Shown here piece after piece: positions 36,071 through 44,848 of a DNA stretch of 64,000 nt. The stretch comes from Desulfovibrio sp. Marseille-P6017 (GTDB lineage: Bacteria; Bacillota_A; Clostridia; Peptostreptococcales; Peptostreptococcaceae). The stretch is from NCBI GenBank assembly GCA_900604495.1, contig UWOR01000004.1:124001-188000 (forward strand), given 5' to 3'. Every line of letters begins with the position of its first letter. Within the stretch, counting starts at the first letter, position 1. The position numbers and the translations under genes were made by a program. The notes beneath the pieces were generated by a model. That model was not told where the DNA came from and ran no database searches. It saw nothing but the letters and a program-made list of their open reading frames with translations.

Positions 36071-36901
36071 TTAATTTATACTCTTTTTAGGATTTAGTGC
36101 TTCTTGCAAACTATCACCTAAGAAGTTGAAGGCTGCAACTACAACTAATATTGCAATTCCTGCTGGTAGCATTTGAGATGGATATATAGTCATTATATTC
36201 TTAGCTTCACTTAACATCATCCCCCACTCTGGAGTTGGAGCTTGTACACCTAACCCTAAAAATGATAATGCTGAAATATTTAATATAACCCATCCAGTAT
36301 CTAATGTTGCAAGAACACCTATTTCACCTATTGCCCCTGGTATTAAATGTTTTTTAATTATATGGAAAGTACTACATCCAGATACTTTTGCAAATCTTAT
36401 ATAATTTTTATCAGTATATTGAATAACTATTGATCTAATCATACGAGTATACCATGCCCACTTTGCAATTATATTGGCAATTATTATATTCTCTATTCCT
36501 GTACCTAAAATACCAACTATAGCAAGTATCATAACTTCGCTTGGGAAAGAAAGCATTATATCACAAATTCTCATTATTACTTCATCTAACCATCCTCTAA
36601 AGAATCCTGCTATAACTCCAAGTGTAGTACCTATAGCTATAGTTAAAAACATTGCTATTAATGATAAAAATACAGTTGTTCTTATTCCATATAATAATCT
36701 AGATAATACGCATCTTCCTAATTGATCTGTACCAAATGGATACTCTGCACACATTCTCATAAGTTTTATTTTAATATTCACCTCAGTTGGATCATGTGGT
36801 GCAACTACTGGCGAAAATATACCTAGTGCCATAACAACGAGTATTATTATCATACTTAGTATGCCAAGCTTGTCTTTTTTGAATCTATTCCAAAACTTCA
36901 T
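36071..36901 (-). CDS. nikC: Nickel ABC transporter permease NikC-like
   Basis: A 276-residue permease of the DppC/NikC type, with six transmembrane helices expected. The EAA loop is IRFAKVSGCSTFHIIKKHLIPG, split around residue 185. The N-terminal SPVVAPHDPTEVNI and the FGTDQLGRCVLSRLLYG signature of this family are present. It is one base from nikB, in the same operon. It forms the membrane channel with NikB. Confidence 0.87.
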   Translation of the reverse strand: MKFWNRFKKDKLGILSMIIILVVMALGIFSPVVAPHDPTEVNIKIKLMRMCAEYPFGTDQLGRCVLSRLLYGIRTTVFLSLIAMFLTIAIGTTLGVIAGFFRGWLDEVIMRICDIMLSFPSEVMILAIVGILGTGIENIIIANIIAKWAWYTRMIRSIVIQYTDKNYIRFAKVSGCSTFHIIKKHLIPGAIGEIGVLATLDTGWVILNISALSFLGLGVQAPTPEWGMMLSEAKNIMTIYPSQMLPAGIAILVVVAAFNFLGDSLQEALNPKKSIN

Positions 36902-36902
36902 A

Positions 36903-37832
36903 TTATGCCTCCAATCTCATTCTTGGATCAATCATTACTGATATCACATCTACTAATAGGTTACATACAACAAATAAAATAGCCATTATTAATATATAAG
37001 CTTGTATAATTGGATAATCTCTATTATATATAGCATTTACACATAGTCTTCCTATACCTGGCCATGCAAATATATTTTCTACAACTACAGTTCCTGCTAT
37101 TAATTTTGGTATAGACATACCTAAAGCTGTAATTGAAGATTGTAATGAATTCTTAAATACATGCTTGATTATTGTGCTTTCCTTAAGACCTCTGACTCTA
37201 GCATAAAGTACATAATTTTCTTTTTTATTTTTTACCATATTATTTCTTATAAGTCTTACATATGTTGAAATATATGCAAGAGATAAAGTTATTGCTGGTA
37301 AAACTACAGAATTTGCAGTCTCCATCCCACTTGTTGGAAATAAATTTAACTTAACTGCAAATAACCACATTAAAAGAAGTCCTACCCAAAAACTAGGCAT
37401 TGCTGTTCCTAAAAATATTACCCCTCTTGTTATTTTATCTCCTATGCTTCCTTCATAAACGGCACAAAGTACACCCGCTATTACACTAATTATTATTGTT
37501 ATCGCTAATGATACACCTGCTAATTTAAGAGTTGCTGGTAGGGCCTCCACTATTTCCTTAGCAACTGGCTTTTTATTAACATAACTATTACCAAAATCAC
37601 CTTTTAAACAGTCTTTTAACCAAGTCGTGTATCTTTCAAAAAATGGTTTATCTAAACCTAATTCTTCACGCATTTGTTGTGCCGCTTCTTCAGTAACTGT
37701 TATCTCATTAACACGAAGAGCAACTTCTGCTGGATCACTTGGACTAAGGTTTATTATCACAAATGATAAAAATGATATACCTATTAATATAGGTATCATA
37801 CTAATTAATCTTTTAGTAATAAAATCTCTCAT
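36903..37832 (-). CDS. nikB: Nickel ABC transporter permease NikB-like
   Basis: A 309-residue permease of the DppB/NikB type. It starts FITKRLISMIPILIGISF, has the periplasmic segment with GLDKPFFERYTTWLKD, and ends in IDPRMRLEA, typical of the family. Ribosome site AAGGGGGAAG. It is preceded by a strong hairpin terminator between it and nikA, which should lower nikBCDE relative to nikA. Confidence 0.88.
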   Translation of the reverse strand: MRDFITKRLISMIPILIGISFLSFVIINLSPSDPAEVALRVNEITVTEEAAQQMREELGLDKPFFERYTTWLKDCLKGDFGNSYVNKKPVAKEIVEALPATLKLAGVSLAITIIISVIAGVLCAVYEGSIGDKITRGVIFLGTAMPSFWVGLLLMWLFAVKLNLFPTSGMETANSVVLPAITLSLAYISTYVRLIRNNMVKNKKENYVLYARVRGLKESTIIKHVFKNSLQSSITALGMSIPKLIAGTVVVENIFAWPGIGRLCVNAIYNRDYPIIQAYILIMAILFVVCNLLVDVISVMIDPRMRLEA

Positions 37833-37860
37833 ACTTCCCCCTTGTTAGTCATTACTAGAA

Positions 37861-37907
37861 AATAAAAAGCTAAGAATATAAACTTTATTGCAAATTATAT
37901 TCTTAGC
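37861..37907 (-). terminator. Partial terminator between nikA and nikB
   Basis: GCTAAGAATATA and TATATTCTTAGC pair (37869-37907) on the minus strand, followed by TTTTTATTTTC. It lies inside the operon. Such placement commonly makes a binding protein more abundant than its permease. Confidence 0.75.
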
Positions 37908-37952
37908 CTCATTGACCTAGCATAAAAATTTATATTTAAATTTATTTGAATC

Positions 37953-39551
37953 TTACTTAGCCTCAAAATACATTTTCTCAAATGGTATTTCATATTGAGA
38001 AGGGTTAAATGTTACTCCTTTTAAATTAGGTACATGAACTGCTTTGGTTCTTGAATATGTAAGTGGTATATATACTGATTGTTCATGTAAATATGTAAAT
38101 ACCTCTTTATACATTTCTGTACGTGTTTCTTCATCAGATTCTATCATAAGGTTAGTTATAGTTTCATCTAACCATTCTTTCTTGTCCATTCCAAGCTGAG
38201 CTTGATAATCTCCATGAGCTGGTATTCTAAATGATGAAACATATGATTGTGGATCATATGGAGTTCCCCAAGATAATGAGTATTGAAGGTCAAAATCACC
38301 AGACTTTTGTCTATCAAGGAATGACTGTTTTTCTTCACCTACTACCTTAAGTTCTACACCTACTGCTTTAAAATCACTTTGTAAGTATTCACTTATAGTT
38401 CCTTCTTGAGCATTATCTGAATTGTAGTATATAGTCATAGAACATTTATTACCATCCTTATATCTATAACCATCGTCACCTAATATCCAACCAGCTTCTT
38501 CTAATAATGAATTAGCTTTATCTACATCATAAGAACGAACTTCTAAATCAATATCACAATAAGGTACTGATTTTGCCATTAAAGTATCTGCAACAGTTTC
38601 AGTTCCATTTAAAACACCATCAGATATAGTTTCTTTATCTACTGCATATTGTAAAGCTTGTCTAACTTTTACATCTCCAGTTATTTCTTTATTAGAATTT
38701 AGAAGTATGGCTCTTGATGCAACTGGCTCACTCATCTGTGTTTCATATTTACCTTGCTCTTCTAAAGCTACAAATGTATCAAGGTCTATCATATCTCCAT
38801 CAGAACCAAATATTAAATCTATTTCACCTTTTTCAAGTGCTAATAATATTGTTTGGTGGTCTGTCATAACATTCCACTTTATAGAACTTACCTTTGGCTT
38901 TTCACCATAGTAATTTTCATTTGCTATAAATATTGAATATTGATCTTCCTTATGTTCTGAAAGTACCCATGGACCAGTACCTATATATCCATTAACTCCA
39001 TCTTTAGTACTTCCATCTATAAAACAATTTGGAGATAACATTCTAAATGGTCTAGTTAATGCTAGCTCTTCTAGTGTTGGATAGTATGGATGTTCTAATG
39101 TCAATTTAAATGTATATTCATCAACTACTTCTGTTATTTCTATTTCGTTTACTAGGTCTAGCCAGTTGTGACGCTCTACATTTTCTATTATTGCATCAAA
39201 ATTCATTTTTACGGCTTCTGCATTAAACTTTTCTCCATCAGTAAATGTAACATCATCTCTTAAATAAAAAATATACTCTTTTCCATCTTCTGATATGTCC
39301 CATGATTTGGCTAACCATGGTTCAACACCATCGTCTGTATTTTTTACAAGTGACTCAAATACCATATTTTGAGCTGCCATTTCACCAGAATAAAGATGTG
39401 GATTTATATCCCTTATATCTTTTGTACTTGCATATACTATTTGATCTTTTTCCCCTGCATCTGCTTTTCCACTATTTTTACTACTACAGCCAATTATAGA
39501 TAAACACATTATAGTAGATAGTGCTGTGACTGCTAATTTTTTTAATCTCAT
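37953..39551 (-). CDS. nikA: Nickel ABC transporter substrate-binding lipoprotein NikA
   Basis: A 532-residue lipoprotein with lipobox SIIGCSS, exported and tethered to the membrane. It is a close relative of E. coli NikA rather than a generic peptide-binding protein: INPHLY, the PWLAKSW.(2)SEDGK.(2).F.LRDDV segment, ALTRPFR and YIGTGPWVL agree in order. NikA binds nickel complexed to a small organic chelator. It is the first gene of nikABCDE and lies downstream of a methyltransferase gene with its own upstream sequence. The nickel is needed for CO dehydrogenase/acetyl-CoA synthase encoded beside this island. Confidence 0.92.
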   Translation of the reverse strand: MRLKKLAVTALSTIMCLSIIGCSSKNSGKADAGEKDQIVYASTKDIRDINPHLYSGEMAAQNMVFESLVKNTDDGVEPWLAKSWDISEDGKEYIFYLRDDVTFTDGEKFNAEAVKMNFDAIIENVERHNWLDLVNEIEITEVVDEYTFKLTLEHPYYPTLEELALTRPFRMLSPNCFIDGSTKDGVNGYIGTGPWVLSEHKEDQYSIFIANENYYGEKPKVSSIKWNVMTDHQTILLALEKGEIDLIFGSDGDMIDLDTFVALEEQGKYETQMSEPVASRAILLNSNKEITGDVKVRQALQYAVDKETISDGVLNGTETVADTLMAKSVPYCDIDLEVRSYDVDKANSLLEEAGWILGDDGYRYKDGNKCSMTIYYNSDNAQEGTISEYLQSDFKAVGVELKVVGEEKQSFLDRQKSGDFDLQYSLSWGTPYDPQSYVSSFRIPAHGDYQAQLGMDKKEWLDETITNLMIESDEETRTEMYKEVFTYLHEQSVYIPLTYSRTKAVHVPNLKGVTFNPSQYEIPFEKMYFEAK

Positions 39552-39614
39552 ATATTCTCACCTTATTTTTTGACTTATACTTAATTTTTGTTGTCAACTT
39601 TATTTACAAAATAA

Positions 39615-39649
39615 ATTATACTATTTGATTATGTCATTATTGTGTCATT
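39615..39649 (-). promoter_or_regulatory. nikA promoter with tandem 11-bp repeats
   Basis: TATAAT on the minus strand (39615-39620) is a good -10. Upstream lie two adjacent copies of an 11-bp unit (ATTATGTCATT at 39628-39638 and ATTGTGTCATT at 39639-39649, plus-strand reading), which overlap the -35 region. This looks like a repressor site. It differs from the E. coli NikR operator. Confidence 0.45.
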
Positions 39650-39750
39650 AATAGCTCAACTTTATGGCATTTAAAAGGCTACAATACTGTATTTCAACCT
39701 ATATATACCTCTTTTTGTCGAATAATATACTTGAATGTCGTTTTTGTATA

Positions 39751-40479
39751 TTATTTTATTGCACATATACTGAACATCTTTGTTGGGTTACAGAATTCAT
39801 CTTCATCATGATAAATACGATTACTAACTGTGATATCAGTCTCACAGTTAATAAATCCTATATTATCTAAAACTTCAATATCCCAATTAGGTCTTAATTT
39901 TCCACTAATATATAATTGATTTTTTATATCATCACATTCCTTTAAAATTTTATTATCTATTTTAGAATGAGCATGATTTATGTCCAATGTTTTAGCTTCC
40001 TCTGAAAATGATACATCTCCATAATCTGCATCAAAGTTTATTAATCGACCATTTTTCTTAAGAACTCTATGCCATTCTTTATAAGCTTTTTTCACATCAG
40101 GCAATGTCCATGTTAAATTTCGTGAAATTATAATATCAAATGTTTCATTTTCAAAATCTAGTTTCTGTGCATCCATAACCTTAAAATCAATATTATAGCC
40201 AAGCGATTTTGCAGTCTTACCTGCATTACTTATCATATTCTCACATAAATCAATTCCAACTACATCATGTCCTAGTGACGCTAATATAACTGCAAAGAAT
40301 CCAGTTCCAGTTCCTATATCTAAAATTTTTAACTTTACATTGTCTATATAATTAAAATTATTTTTTATCTCTTTTAGCCATAAATTTCTTTTAGGGCTAT
40401 TTAACTCTGACATACGCAAGTTACAAAATTCATCGCTTCTTCCATTCCAATATTCCTTAATTCTTTCACTTAAATCCAT
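39751..40479 (-). CDS. Class I SAM-dependent methyltransferase (copy 2)
   Basis: A 242-residue Rossmann methyltransferase. Motif I is ILDIGTGTGFFAV, the acidic post-I residue is in VVGIDLCENM, and RNLTWTLPDVKKAYKEWHRVLKKNG is split over motifs IV-VI. It is clearly paralogous to the gene just upstream. Cys residues near the C-terminus (CETDI, EFCNP, SICAIK) are noted. The substrate is unknown. It sits between nikABCDE and its paralogue and has a leader with a terminator and the CATGAAG motif shared with metal genes nearby, so a part in metal acquisition is inferred. Confidence 0.85.
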   Translation of the reverse strand: MDLSERIKEYWNGRSDEFCNLRMSELNSPKRNLWLKEIKNNFNYIDNVKLKILDIGTGTGFFAVILASLGHDVVGIDLCENMISNAGKTAKSLGYNIDFKVMDAQKLDFENETFDIIISRNLTWTLPDVKKAYKEWHRVLKKNGRLINFDADYGDVSFSEEAKTLDINHAHSKIDNKILKECDDIKNQLYISGKLRPNWDIEVLDNIGFINCETDITVSNRIYHDEDEFCNPTKMFSICAIK

Positions 40480-40493
40480 AATTATCCATACCC

Positions 40494-40560
40494 CCTAAAA
40501 AAATCATGAATTCAAATGCAAAATACTATTTGCAAAATCTTCATGACTTTATTTATTCTC
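40494..40560 (-). promoter_or_regulatory. CATGAAG leader with terminator upstream of methyltransferase copy 2
   Basis: On the minus strand AGTCATGAA (40540-40548) and TTCATGATT (40502-40510) pair around an inner GCAAA/TTTGC hairpin, followed by a T run and then the AGGGGG ribosome site. It is preceded by AATAGAGAATAA, also found in the leader at 45910-45990. Transcription would stop before the gene unless the hairpin is prevented. Confidence 0.6.
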
Positions 40561-40577
40561 TATTAATATAAATTTAT

Positions 40578-41327
40578 CTATAATTTTTTTGCTTTTACCA
40601 TAAACATTGGAGTAGCTCCATAAAGTAATTGCTCTTTTTCATCCCATACCTTTTTTGTAATATCTAAGTCATAGTTTATATTATAAAATCCAATATCATC
40701 TAAAACTACCTTATCCCAACTAGGTCTTATTTTATCTTCTAGTGGTAATTTAAAACCTATATCCTTATTTTCATTAGGACCTTCATAAGTATCATAAGGT
40801 TTACCATACTTATTTCTAAATTTAATTTCTCTTTCTTCTACTTCTTTAAGTATGGACTTATCATATTTATGCAAGTTCCAATTAGCATCAAATATCAATA
40901 AAGTTCCATTTGGCTTTAACACCCTCATCCATTCTTTATATGCTTTAATAGGGTCTACTAATGTCCAAGTTACATTTCTACTTAATACTAAATCAAATGT
41001 ATTATCTTCAAATTCTAATTCATGACTATCCATTACCATAAATTTAGGATTAACATTTGCAAACTCTGCATTTTTTCTAGCTTCATCAATCATATTTTTA
41101 GTACAATCAATACCCATAACATTATGATTTCTTTTACTTAATATTATAGAAAAAAATCCAGGTCCAGTTCCTATATCTAAAATATTTAGTTTATCTTTAT
41201 TATCTACTTGTTTTTCAATTAACTCTGTCCATACCTTTGGTCTAAAACTATTTAATTCATTTTTTATAATGTCACTGTACCCTTTAGATGAATAAGACCA
41301 TAATTTTTCAATATTTTCTTTTTTCAT
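40578..41327 (-). CDS. Class I SAM-dependent methyltransferase (copy 1)
   Basis: A 249-residue Rossmann methyltransferase, motif I ILDIGTGPGFFSI, post-I VMGIDCTKNM, then RNVTWTLVDPIKAYKEW. It is paralogous to the downstream copy along the whole length. The substrate cannot be told from sequence; small-molecule methyltransferases of this sort act on ligands, lipids or cofactors. It has its own terminator-bearing leader with two CATGAAG copies, as do two nearby metal transcription units. ATG with AGGTGG upstream. Confidence 0.85.
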   Translation of the reverse strand: MKKENIEKLWSYSSKGYSDIIKNELNSFRPKVWTELIEKQVDNKDKLNILDIGTGPGFFSIILSKRNHNVMGIDCTKNMIDEARKNAEFANVNPKFMVMDSHELEFEDNTFDLVLSRNVTWTLVDPIKAYKEWMRVLKPNGTLLIFDANWNLHKYDKSILKEVEEREIKFRNKYGKPYDTYEGPNENKDIGFKLPLEDKIRPSWDKVVLDDIGFYNINYDLDITKKVWDEKEQLLYGATPMFMVKAKKL

Positions 41328-41382
41328 CCATATACCACCTTCATTTTATACTTTATTTTTATATATAAAATTAATTTTCAAA

Positions 41383-41450
41383 TAAAAAAGTCTATAGATA
41401 TTTATAACAATATCCATAGACCCTTCATGGTTAAATAGTAACCCTTCATG
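41383..41450 (-). promoter_or_regulatory. CATGAAG leader with strong terminator upstream of methyltransferase copy 1
   Basis: On the minus strand two CATGAAGGG copies lie exactly 21 bp apart (41423-41429 and 41444-41450). A perfect-tailed terminator follows: GTCTATGGATATT and AATATCTATAGAC (41390-41421) plus TTTTTT. The gene starts 55 bp downstream. The 21-bp spacing equals two DNA helical turns, so a protein operator is possible as well as RNA attenuation. Confidence 0.62.
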
Positions 41451-41576
41451 AGTTACCAAATTTATTATCAAATTTAATTATTAATATATATAAGTAATAA
41501 TTTTTATACTTTATATTATACATTATAATCTATTTATTATCTATAAATATAATTTATATTATTTATAGATTTTCAG

Positions 41577-41605
41577 TTGACTTTATATATTTATTCAGAT
41601 ACTAT
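41577..41605 (+). promoter_or_regulatory. Promoter of a small-RNA candidate
   Basis: TTGACT (41577-41582), a 17-base spacer and TACTAT (41600-41605) on the plus strand, in a region without a protein gene. Divergent from the leader of methyltransferase copy 1. Confidence 0.5.
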
Positions 41606-41611
41606 TTAACT

Positions 41612-41697
41612 AAGATAAAAAGTTCATAAAAATAATAGATATTTGAAAATATCTTTAGAAAGTCAGAAGGCTATTCCTTCTGACTTTTTTATTTATA
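41612..41697 (+). ncRNA. Candidate small RNA of about 85 nt
   Basis: The transcript predicted from the promoter above contains a small hairpin (AGATATTT/AAATATCT) and a strong terminator AAAGTCAGAAGG-CTATT-CCTTCTGACTTT (41659-41687) with six Ts. There is no ORF of useful size. It could also be a vestige of a lost gene's terminator. Confidence 0.42.
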
Positions 41698-41755
41698 TGA
41701 AACTGTAACTAAATTTTATCTATATTCTACTTTCCCCGAGTAAGAATAAAATTAT

Positions 41756-41784
41756 AAAAGATGGGTATTACCCATCTTTTTGTT
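41756..41784. terminator. Bidirectional hairpin near tRNA-Ser
   Basis: AAAAGATGGG and CCCATCTTTT pair around TATTA, with a T run on the plus side and Ts on the minus side. No plus-strand gene is directly upstream except the small-RNA candidate. Confidence 0.45.
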
Positions 41785-41790
41785 TAAGCA

Positions 41791-41822
41791 TAAAAAAAAG
41801 ACTATCTAAATCGATAGTCTTT
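41791..41822 (-). terminator. Intrinsic terminator of tRNA-Ser
   Basis: AAAGACTATC and GATAGTCTTT pair on the minus strand immediately after the tRNA, followed by a run of Ts. Confidence 0.8.
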
Positions 41823-41824
41823 AC

Positions 41825-41916
41825 TGGCGGAGAAGGAGGGATTCGAACCCTCGCACCGGTTTACCCAGCCTAATCCCTTAGCAGGGGATCCTCTTTAGCC
41901 ACTTGAGTACTTCTCC
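41825..41916 (-). tRNA. tRNA-Ser(GCT)
   Basis: A 92-nt class II tRNA on the minus strand. The acceptor arms GGAGAAG and CTTCTCC match, the discriminator is G and CCA is encoded. The anticodon loop CTGCTAA between GATCCC and GGGATT gives anticodon GCT, reading AGC and AGU. The extra arm is long, as in serine tRNAs, and GGTTCGAATCC is the T loop. Confidence 0.95.
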
Positions 41917-41995
41917 TTAATATAACTTAATTATATATTATTATTTATAATAAGTCAATAATATATTTACAATTTAATTCCAAATTTAAATTAAT

Positions 41996-42793
41996 TCATT
42001 CTGTTATCAAACATTCTATCTTATCATAATTCTTCATATTATTTACACTATGTGCATCAGAACCTGGAACTACAGGTATTTTATATTTTTTTACTAACTC
42101 TAGTAATTCACCACTTATATATGCTTCACCACAATCTTCTTTTAAAAGTCCAGATACATTGTAGTCTAATTCATATCCATTTTCTTTTATAAGCATTAAT
42201 AATTCTTCAAGTACTATATTATTTTCATAATTGTATGGGTATACCTTATTAAATTTCCTAATTAAATTTAAATGACCTATTCTCTTTGGCTTATAATCTC
42301 CTAAGTCAGCACTTACTGCTTTTTTAACAGTTTTATAATATTTATAATAAACACTGCTAAGTCCTCCTAATATATCTATTATATTTCCGAATTCATATTT
42401 ATTATAATCCATTATATAATATTTATCATTAATATTTAACATATGAACAGATAAAATAGAATCATCAAAATACTTACCATACTTATCTAGCATTGACTTA
42501 GTTTCCTCTTCATATCCTTCTAAATAATCAACTTCTATACCTAAGTTTATTTTTATTTTATTCTTATATTTTTTCTTAAACTTATTTACTTCATCAATGT
42601 ACATATGTAAACTCTCTATATCCATAGCACTATCATTTTCAGGCGATGGATCTTTAAAATCTTCAGGTAATGGTAAGTGTTCTGTAAAAGTTATTTCATT
42701 TAACCCAATCTCAATAGCTCTTTTTATATAATCTTCAATCTCATCATTACTACCGTGTGGACAGTATTGAGTATGTATATGACCATCTCTCAT
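41996..42793 (-). CDS. PHP-domain histidinol-phosphatase family protein (HisJ-like)
   Basis: A 265-residue PHP metallophosphoesterase. Metal ligands are seen in DGHIHTQYCPHG, FTEHLPL, GIEVDYLEG, SVHMLN, GHLNLI and VPGSDAHS. This is the HisJ arrangement (Bacillus histidinol-phosphatase, converting histidinol phosphate to histidinol). No other his genes are near, so it may act alone in histidine synthesis or on another phosphoester. ATG with AGGGGGAG upstream. Located between tRNA-Ser and the FecBCD-type transporter operon. Confidence 0.82.
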   Translation of the reverse strand: MRDGHIHTQYCPHGSNDEIEDYIKRAIEIGLNEITFTEHLPLPEDFKDPSPENDSAMDIESLHMYIDEVNKFKKKYKNKIKINLGIEVDYLEGYEEETKSMLDKYGKYFDDSILSVHMLNINDKYYIMDYNKYEFGNIIDILGGLSSVYYKYYKTVKKAVSADLGDYKPKRIGHLNLIRKFNKVYPYNYENNIVLEELLMLIKENGYELDYNVSGLLKEDCGEAYISGELLELVKKYKIPVVPGSDAHSVNNMKNYDKIECLITE

Positions 42794-42914
42794 AAAATCT
42801 CCCCCTAAAACATTATTTTATATTAAAAGTATATTATATTATTTATATGTTTTGTTTATGTATACAAAATAAATAAAGGAATTTACTAAAATAAAAGTAA
42901 ACTCCTTTTAAGTA

Positions 42915-43766
42915 CTACACATGTTCATGGAAATGACTATGTTCTCCACTAAATCCATCTTCATGAATATGATCATGACCTATACCATTTATATGTACAT
43001 GACTATGCATAAAAGATACTTGCAATTTTTTATTAATAGGATTCGTGCCTACGTATGCATTTACCCCAAATACTTCCTTTAACATATCACTTGTTATAAC
43101 CTTTTCAACTGTACCAAACTGTTTTATTTTACCATCCTTCATGACTATTAAGTAATCACAATACATAGCTGCTATATTCATATCATGTATTGCTGATAAT
43201 GTTGTTATGTTTAAACTTTTAACTAAATCCATAAGCTGAATTTGATATCCTATGTCCAAATGATTTGTAGGTTCATCAAGTATTAAAAAATCAGTATCTT
43301 GAACTAAAGCTCTAGCGATTAACGTTCTTTGCTTTTCTCCCCCTGATAACTTTGAAAAACTTCTTTCACTATAATTTTCTAATCCAACTTTTTTAAGCAT
43401 GTCCTTAACCATTTGCAAATCTTTTTTAGAGTAATCCTCAAAAACACTCTTATATGGGTATCTTCCCATTTTAACTATTTGTTCAACAGTAAAATCAAAT
43501 TGTGATGTACTTTCTTGCGCTAGTACTGCAATTTCCTTTGCACATTCTTTATCCTTCACCTTAGATAAGTCTTTATTATCTAAAAATATACTTCCACTTG
43601 ACGGTTTATATAATCTATAAATATTTTTTAGTAAAGTAGATTTTCCAGAACCATTTGGCCCTATAATTCCAACAAATGCTCCTTTAGGAACCTCTAATGA
43701 AATGTCTTTTAGAATTTCCTTTTTATCTATACTAAATTTTAAATTTTTAACTTCGATTTTAAACAT
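42915..43766 (-). CDS. ABC transporter ATPase (FecE/BtuD type) with histidine-rich tail
   Basis: A 283-residue ABC ATPase: Walker A GPNGSGKST, signature LSGGEKQR, Walker B FLILDEPTNHLD, switch His in AIHDM. After the ATPase fold (about residue 250) comes a tail with about ten histidines within thirty residues (HSHVHINGIGHDHIHEDG, then HSHFHEH). Such tails bind Ni2+, Co2+ or Zn2+ and are not part of siderophore or cobalamin ATPases. Nickel or cobalt is the probable cargo. The ATG overlaps the permease stop. Confidence 0.88.
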   Translation of the reverse strand: MFKIEVKNLKFSIDKKEILKDISLEVPKGAFVGIIGPNGSGKSTLLKNIYRLYKPSSGSIFLDNKDLSKVKDKECAKEIAVLAQESTSQFDFTVEQIVKMGRYPYKSVFEDYSKKDLQMVKDMLKKVGLENYSERSFSKLSGGEKQRTLIARALVQDTDFLILDEPTNHLDIGYQIQLMDLVKSLNITTLSAIHDMNIAAMYCDYLIVMKDGKIKQFGTVEKVITSDMLKEVFGVNAYVGTNPINKKLQVSFMHSHVHINGIGHDHIHEDGFSGEHSHFHEHV

Positions 43767-44848
43767 TACTCATTTCCTCCAAAAGAATAATTTTTTGCAG
43801 AAATAAGATATAAGAAGAATGGACCTCCAACTAATGATGTTATTATTCCTATAGGTATTTCTATTGGTGGAAATAACCCTCTCGCTACAACATCAGATAA
43901 AATTAAAAATATAGCTCCAAATAAGCTTGATAGGACTATAAGCTTTTTATGGTCACTTCCAGAAATAGTTCTACAAATATGTGGTACAACAAGACCTATA
44001 AATCCAATTGCCCCTGTTATAGCAACTAATGTAGATGTAAGTAGGGTTGCTAATAATATTATTATTGATTTAACTAACTTTATATTAATACCAAGTATAA
44101 CTGCACTATCATCCCCTAATAGTAACACATCTAAAGATTTAGACATTATAAGTGATATTATAATTACAAATATTAATGCTACAAATGGTAGTAATAATAC
44201 ATCCCACTTTGCTCCTCCCAAACTTCCTATAGTCCAAAACAATGCACTCTTTGCTTGATTAGAATTCTTTGCTGAATATATAAGCAAATTTGTCAAAGCA
44301 CTAAATATTGTTGATATAGCCATACCAGAAAGAACTAATCTTGTAGTTGATGTAGTTCGTCCCATTTGAGTACCTATAGCAAATACTAATACACCTGATA
44401 ATATAGATCCTAAAAAAGCACCACCTGTTATACTAGTTATACCTAATGTTGATATTCCACCTAATACTATTACTGCAACAGCTCCACAAGATGCTCCAGA
44501 TGATATTCCTAGTATATATGGTTCTGCTATTGGATTTTTAGTAACACATTGCATAAGAACACCACAAAGAGCAAGACCTGCTCCACAAATTGCTCCTAGT
44601 ATTACCCTTGGAAGTCTGATTTCCCATATTATACTCTCATACATTGTGTTCCACTCCGTATTAAATAAAGCTCCATTAGATAATTTATTAAGTAGTACCT
44701 TATATACTACTCCAGGTTCTATATAAGTACTACCAATAGCTATCGCACCTATTATAGTCATTACTAAAAAAATGCTCAGCCCTAAAAACCAAAATAAGAA
44801 ACCTCTCTTTTTAGAGAGATTTCTACTTCTATTAATATTTAAATCCAT
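43766..44848 (-). CDS. FecCD family ABC transporter permease
   Basis: A 360-residue permease with about ten helices. Family signatures include LPRVILGAICGAGLALCGVLMQ, split here around residue 85-105, then NPIAEPYILGISSGAS, GAIGFIGLVVPHICR and GLFPPIEIPIGIITSLVGGPFF. Only one permease gene is present, so a homodimer is expected. It overlaps both flanking genes by TAATG junctions, giving tight coupling. Confidence 0.92.
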   Translation of the reverse strand: MDLNINRSRNLSKKRGFLFWFLGLSIFLVMTIIGAIAIGSTYIEPGVVYKVLLNKLSNGALFNTEWNTMYESIIWEIRLPRVILGAICGAGLALCGVLMQCVTKNPIAEPYILGISSGASCGAVAVIVLGGISTLGITSITGGAFLGSILSGVLVFAIGTQMGRTTSTTRLVLSGMAISTIFSALTNLLIYSAKNSNQAKSALFWTIGSLGGAKWDVLLLPFVALIFVIIISLIMSKSLDVLLLGDDSAVILGINIKLVKSIIILLATLLTSTLVAITGAIGFIGLVVPHICRTISGSDHKKLIVLSSLFGAIFLILSDVVARGLFPPIEIPIGIITSLVGGPFFLYLISAKNYSFGGNE

